Shown: piece after piece, positions 14,255-17,471 of the stretch | Position numbering within the stretch: position 1 is the stretch's first letter | Layout of the letters: every line of letters starts with the position of its first letter | Source of the DNA: Chloroflexota bacterium | Lineage (GTDB): Bacteria; Chloroflexota; Anaerolineae; Anaerolineales; Villigracilaceae | Reading direction: 5' to 3' | Length of the DNA: 17,471 nt | NCBI GenBank assembly: GCA_016191985.1 | Contig: JACPVB010000224.1 | Span: 1-17,471, forward strand | The notes under the pieces: generated by a model | What the model was told of the DNA's origin: nothing | Database searches by the model: none | Seen by the model: only the letters and a program-made list of their open reading frames with translations | Translations under genes and position numbers: made by a program

Positions 14255-15309
14255 TGACTTTAACGCAGCCCATCCTTGAACTGATTCGTGGATCGGTTAT
14301 CGAAGCCACCCACTTCGGCTCCATCGCAGTTGTGGATTCAACCGGTAAACTCCTGCACTCCCTGGGCGACCCTGACACGGTCGCCTTTTTGCGCTCATCC
14401 GCCAAACCGTTCCAGGCCCTTCCATTTGTGGAGCAGGGTGGTGTGGAACATTACAACTACACCCAGGCCGAGCTTGCGCTCTCCTGCGCTTCGCACGAAA
14501 CCTCGCAACTGCACCTCGACACCGTGCAAGCCATGCAGGCCAAGATCGGGATTGAGGAAAAATATCTGCAATGCGGTCCGCACCTGCCCGGCGATGCAAA
14601 TAAGTTGAAGCAGGTTATCAAAGAGGATATCGAGCCGACCTCCAATTTCAATAACTGTTCCGGCAAACATACCACCATGCTGGCCTTTGCCAAAATGCGT
14701 GGACTGCCCCTCGAAAATTATCTCGATTTCGATCACCCGATTCAAAAGGAAATCCTGAAAACTTTCTCCGAAATGTGCGGTATCGAAATGGACAAGGTTG
14801 AACTCGGCATCGACGGCTGTTCCGCGCCGAACTTCGCGATTCCACTGGTCCATGCCGCGCTTGGCATGGCGCGGATTTGCGATCCGCGTGGCTTGGGCGA
14901 AGCGCGTGCCGTCGCCTGCAAAAAGATCACAGCAGCCATGGCGGCGCATCCTGAAATGGTCAGCAATTACGGCGAGTTCGATTGCGAACTGATGAAAGTC
15001 GGCGAAGGAAAAATTATCACCAAACGCGGTGCGGAAGGCTTTCAGATCATCGGTCTCATGCCCGGCGTGTATGGTGATAAAGGCGTGGGCATTGCCTTCA
15101 AAGTGACCGACGGCGATAAATCTTCAATGAGCGATAAACTCGTAACCAGCACGCGAGTCCGCCCATCTGTGGCGCTGGAGATTTTGCGTCAGTTAAATGT
15201 ATTGAATGAAGAGCAATTAAAATCCCTCGCAAGTTTTGGCCCCGCAAAAATATTAAAGAATTATGCGGGCCTCGTCACTGGAAAATCACATCCGGTGTTT
15301 CGATTGTAA
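14254..15309 (+). CDS. L-asparaginase, Rhizobium etli ReAV type (Asparaginase_II family)
   Basis: This 351-residue enzyme starts at ATG 14254, one base overlapping the previous stop (TAATG), with GAGGA at 14246-14250. It belongs to the class related to R. etli asparaginase, not to E. coli AnsA/AnsB. Conserved blocks are RSSAKPFQALP (Ser48, Lys51), SCASHETSQLH (Ser80), NNCSGKHTTML (Cys135, Lys138) and DGCSAPNFAIPL (Cys189), with Lys257 in TKRGAEG. In the ReAV structure, as I recall, Ser-Lys pairs and a Cys/Lys zinc site occupy essentially these positions, so the active site appears complete. The reaction is hydrolysis of asparagine to aspartate and ammonia. No signal peptide is seen, so it acts in the cytosol. 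The endonuclease III gene follows after 10 bases. Confidence 0.93.
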   Translation: MTLTQPILELIRGSVIEATHFGSIAVVDSTGKLLHSLGDPDTVAFLRSSAKPFQALPFVEQGGVEHYNYTQAELALSCASHETSQLHLDTVQAMQAKIGIEEKYLQCGPHLPGDANKLKQVIKEDIEPTSNFNNCSGKHTTMLAFAKMRGLPLENYLDFDHPIQKEILKTFSEMCGIEMDKVELGIDGCSAPNFAIPLVHAALGMARICDPRGLGEARAVACKKITAAMAAHPEMVSNYGEFDCELMKVGEGKIITKRGAEGFQIIGLMPGVYGDKGVGIAFKVTDGDKSSMSDKLVTSTRVRPSVALEILRQLNVLNEEQLKSLASFGPAKILKNYAGLVTGKSHPVFRL

Positions 15310-15319
15310 AATTTTCATT

Positions 15320-15985
15320 ATGAAAAATCTCAAAGCGCGCGCAATCAAAATCCACGAGGCCCTGCTCGATGCATTTGGCGAACCCATCTGGCGCAACCCG
15401 CTGCCAGCCATCGATGAACTCGTCTCCACCATCCTCTCGCAAAACACAAACGACATCAACCGCAACCGCGCCTTCGCTGCCCTGCGCGCCAAATTCCCAA
15501 CCTGGGAAGCGGTGCGCGATGCAAAGACAAACGATGTGATTGCCGCGATCAAACCTGCGGGACTTGCGAATCAAAAAGGACCGCGCATTCAACAGGTCCT
15601 GCGCGCCATCACGGAAGAACGCGGCTCGCTCAACCTGGACTTTTTAGCTGGTCTGCCCATCGAAGAAGCCCGCGCCTGGCTGACAAAGTTCAACGGCGTG
15701 GGCCCAAAGACTGCCGCCATTGTGTTGTGCTTTTCACTGAACATGCCCGCCTTCCCGGTGGACACGCATGTCTATCGCGTCACCGGCCGCCTTGGCCTGC
15801 GCCCCGAAAAAATGACCGTGGAACAGGCACACCCGCATCTCGAATCCGTCTTCCCGCCCGAAACCTATTACGCTGCGCATTTGAACATCATCCGCCTGGG
15901 GCGTGAAATTTGCAATGCAAGAAAACCGCTCTGCCCAAAATGCCCGATCAATAAGTTGTGTGAATATAAGGATAAGACGGTGTGA
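15320..15985 (+). CDS. nth: Endonuclease III-type DNA glycosylase/AP lyase
   Basis: I chose ATG 15320 (221 residues): the family usually begins with a helix like KNLKARAIKIHEAL, and E. coli Nth is 211 residues. An upstream in-frame ATG at 15263 would add 19 unlike residues and overlap the asparaginase. The helix-hairpin-helix reads FNGVGPKTA with catalytic Lys130, followed by VDTHVYRV with catalytic Asp148. Four cysteines, 198, 205, 208 and 214, have the exact C-x6-C-x2-C-x5-C spacing of the 4Fe-4S cluster loop. The enzyme removes oxidised pyrimidines and nicks the abasic site in base excision repair. The sequence GVGPKTAAIVL-FPVDTHV suggests a branch somewhat apart from E. coli Nth, so substrate range could differ. 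No good ribosome site is visible, so it may rely on coupling with the gene before it. Confidence 0.9.
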   Translation: MKNLKARAIKIHEALLDAFGEPIWRNPLPAIDELVSTILSQNTNDINRNRAFAALRAKFPTWEAVRDAKTNDVIAAIKPAGLANQKGPRIQQVLRAITEERGSLNLDFLAGLPIEEARAWLTKFNGVGPKTAAIVLCFSLNMPAFPVDTHVYRVTGRLGLRPEKMTVEQAHPHLESVFPPETYYAAHLNIIRLGREICNARKPLCPKCPINKLCEYKDKTV

Positions 15986-16034
15986 GGTAAGTATATACAC
16001 AAGTAGACACGGAAATACGTAAACAAAATTGCTC

Positions 16035-16068
16035 CCTGCGTCGTCCTCGGCGCAGGATTTGTTTTGTT
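16035..16068 (+). terminator. Intrinsic terminator after the endonuclease III gene
   Basis: CCTGCGTCG (16035-16043) pairs with CGGCGCAGG (16048-16056), nine positions with one wobble, loop TCCT. The T-rich tail ATTTGTTTTGTT follows immediately. AACAAAA before the stem also matches the tail. This is the clearest terminator in the window and closes the MBL-asparaginase-endonuclease run. Confidence 0.75.
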
Positions 16069-16118
16069 AAATCGTATAAACCACCACCATATTGGCTCGA
16101 GCCTGTTAGAATCATTTT

Positions 16119-16583
16119 ATGGAAACTCCTCCCGTTAGCATTGCCCTTGAAAAACTTGGCGTGCCACATAAAATTTTTCGTCACGAGAACCCTGTCACTT
16201 CGTTTGAGCAAGCCGCCAGTGACCGAGGTCAGCGCCCTTCGCAGGTGGTGCGGAGTATTCTGTTCCGCATTGCGGAGGATGAATTTATAATGGCGCTTGT
16301 TGCGGGGCCTGAGCAGGTTTCTTGGAAAACCCTGCGCAAATTCCTTGGCCGCTCGCGTGTTTCGATGGCAACCGAGGAGGAAGTCCTCACGGTGACGGGG
16401 TACCGAATCGGGACGGTGGGACCGTTTGGGCTGGCGCGTCCGCTCAAAATCCTGATTGAGGCGGGTGTAATGCAGGAGGAGGAAGTGTCCATTGGGTCGG
16501 GGATGCGCAATACGGCGGTCATCTTGAAGAGCGCAGATTTACGCCGCGCTTTGCAAGACGCGGAAATTGTGGAATTGATTTAA
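16119..16583 (+). CDS. YbaK/EbsC-family aminoacyl-tRNA deacylase-like protein
   Basis: This 154-residue single-domain protein carries the YbaK fold pattern: the N-terminal helix and strand VSIALEKLGVPHKIFRH, the region SQVVRSILF, ALVAGPEQVSWKTLRKFLG, then EEVLTVTGYRIGTVGPFG and IGSGMRNTAVILKSADL. YbaK-type proteins hydrolyse mischarged tRNAs (Cys-tRNAPro in the best-known case) or act as free editing domains for other tRNAs. The lysine normally found at the VVKTLV position, which is important in H. influenzae YbaK, appears as Arg45 here, so specificity or mechanism may differ. The start is ATG 16119 with no clear Shine-Dalgarno. A 10-bp palindrome GGCTCGAGCC at 16094-16103 lies just upstream. 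It stands between a terminator and a palindromic element, probably a single-gene unit. Confidence 0.85.
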   Translation: METPPVSIALEKLGVPHKIFRHENPVTSFEQAASDRGQRPSQVVRSILFRIAEDEFIMALVAGPEQVSWKTLRKFLGRSRVSMATEEEVLTVTGYRIGTVGPFGLARPLKILIEAGVMQEEEVSIGSGMRNTAVILKSADLRRALQDAEIVELI

Positions 16584-16586
16584 TTC

Positions 16587-16638
16587 TGGAGTGCAACAGC
16601 TTGCTGCTGTATTCGCAGGAACAAGTTCCTGCAATCCA
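16587..16638. repeat. Nested-palindrome element between YbaK and DinB-like genes
   Basis: Outer arms TGGAGTGCA (16587-16595) and TGCAATCCA (16630-16638) match at all but one position. Inside are a small hairpin, CAGC-TT-GCTG, and a perfect one, GCAGGAAC-AA-GTTCCTGC (16615-16632). The outer and last inner stems share three bases and would compete. The layout suggests a mobile REP- or MITE-like intergenic repeat; copy number elsewhere cannot be seen. It sits in the 5' leader of the next gene. Confidence 0.55.
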
Positions 16639-16656
16639 AATAAATTGGAGAACATC

Positions 16657-17471
16657 ATGTCCATCACCAAACAACGCACAATGGATTTTCTTGAGATCGA
16701 ATGGGCGACGTATATTGCGCGGTTCAACCGCCTGCCTGCGGAGGAGGGCATGAAGCGGGTGAAGGCCCAGGGATATGAGCGCTTCCGCGATATGCTGGCG
16801 CACATCCTGGCGTGGTGGGAGGAAGCGATGCCGATCATCCTTGCCATTGCGGAGGGACGCGAATACGAGCGCAAGAAATCTGACTTCGATGTGTTCAATG
16901 CGGCGGCAGTTGCAAAATATAAAAACTGGGAGGAGGCTGGGTTCCTTGCCCGGTTTGAGGAAATACGTCAGAAAAGCGCGGCAGATCTCAGGTCCATGAA
17001 TGAGGCGGCTTGGGAGAATCGACGGGTGCGCGCGTGGGTCGACGGAGTCTTCATCGAACATGCGCGCGAACATCTCGTCGCGTTGAGTCGTTTTCTGGCA
17101 ATGGATACGCTTGAAAATGAATGGTCGGTGTATGTGGAAAAATTCGAGCGCCTTGAAAGCAAGGATGAATTTTTAAAGAAGCAGGGGTATGATCATTTCA
17201 ACGGCATTCTTGCGCATGTGATTGGCTGGTGGGACGAGGGTGTGAAGATCGCCAACAGTGCGCTGGCTGACCCCGCCTTTATTTACAAGGAACCTGAGAC
17301 CGATCGTTTCAATGCGGAGTTGATCGAAAAATATAAAGATGTAAGTGACGCCAATTTGCGGAATCTGTTTGAAAGCAAGCGAATGGAATTGGTGGATTTC
17401 GTGCGCGAATTGCCAGACGGCGCATTTGAAAATCAAACGATTGAAGGCTGGCTTGCAGCGGATGTGGTCGA
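16657..17471 (+). CDS. Protein of two tandem DinB-like four-helix domains (partial, right edge)
   Basis: Translation starts at ATG 16657 behind TTGGAG (16645-16650) and stays open to the window end, giving 271 residues so far. The sequence is all-helical and repeats itself. Repeat 1 (about 9-145) begins FLEIEWATYIARFNRL, with QGYERFRDMLAHILAWWEE. Repeat 2 (about 152 to the edge) begins LENEWSVYVEKFERL, with QGYDHFNGILAHVIGWWDE. This resembles the DinB/DfsB (ClbS-like) four-helix bundle family. Possible metal-site histidines in repeat 1 are His49 and the pair His135/His139 in EHAREH; repeat 2 has His187 at the position of His49, with its end not visible. Members range from thiol-dependent enzymes to toxin-resistance proteins (ClbS opens colibactin cyclopropane); no specific role can be assigned. 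The family call is by pattern and moderate. Confidence 0.72.
   Translation, partial: MSITKQRTMDFLEIEWATYIARFNRLPAEEGMKRVKAQGYERFRDMLAHILAWWEEAMPIILAIAEGREYERKKSDFDVFNAAAVAKYKNWEEAGFLARFEEIRQKSAADLRSMNEAAWENRRVRAWVDGVFIEHAREHLVALSRFLAMDTLENEWSVYVEKFERLESKDEFLKKQGYDHFNGILAHVIGWWDEGVKIANSALADPAFIYKEPETDRFNAELIEKYKDVSDANLRNLFESKRMELVDFVRELPDGAFENQTIEGWLAADVV

Noticed and set aside
15263..15319. Upstream ATG for the endonuclease III gene
   Set aside because: The 19 added residues do not resemble the family N-terminus and would overlap the end of the asparaginase gene in another frame.
16519..17073. Minus-strand open frames opposite the YbaK and DinB-like genes
   Set aside because: The plus-strand frame has a good Shine-Dalgarno and an internal protein repeat; the antisense frames show neither.

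Overview
The window looks like a chromosomal segment of a Chloroflexota bacterium, probably Anaerolineae. This is an inference from style, not proof: moderately high G+C, lipoproteins with long Thr/Pro-rich stalks, a heterodimeric ABC exporter pair, a soluble GAF-GAF-PAS histidine kinase, and short intergenic gaps with hairpin repeats. No phage, transposase, CRISPR, tRNA or rRNA was seen, and no gene-free stretch exceeds 300 bases. Layout: (1) 1-2398 holds the 3' end of hutU (urocanate hydratase), then two tandem paralogous lipoproteins of the nucleotide pyrophosphatase/phosphodiesterase (alkaline phosphatase superfamily) type. The first probably starts at a CTG overlapping the hutU stop. A terminator-like hairpin closes the unit. 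(2) 2515-3484 holds a five-TM protein of unknown function with an outward-facing C-terminal domain, then an A/T-rich gap with promoter-like boxes, a hairpin and a strong terminator. (3) 3559-4652 is an A/T-richer patch encoding a PD-(D/E)XK-nuclease-like domain and a MarR-family regulator. It appears as two overlapping frames, but the sequence suggests one protein interrupted by a frame change near a run of five T. (4) 4774-8841 encodes two ABC exporter half-transporters with complementary degenerate ATP-site residues, so they very likely form one heterodimeric multidrug-type exporter. An 8997-10337 DHA1/TetA-like MFS transporter follows behind its own candidate promoter and a perfect 14-bp hairpin. 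MarR + ABC + ABC + MFS reads as a drug-response/efflux module. (5) 10484-11146 (minus strand) is a HAD phosphatase, divergent from the orphan histidine kinase at 11195-13321. (6) 13397-15985 is a tight run of a metallo-beta-lactamase-fold protein lacking most metal ligands, a ReAV-type L-asparaginase (translationally coupled, TAATG) and an endonuclease III-type glycosylase, closed by a clear intrinsic terminator. (7) 16119-17471 holds a YbaK-type deacylase, a nested-palindrome element, and a protein made of two tandem DinB-like helical bundles that runs off the right edge. The observations most worth following are the nuclease-like/MarR fusion with its frame break, the degenerate MBL protein coupled to the asparaginase, the conserved cysteine pair in the two phosphodiesterase lipoproteins, and the two intergenic inverted repeats built from 8- or 9-bp units.
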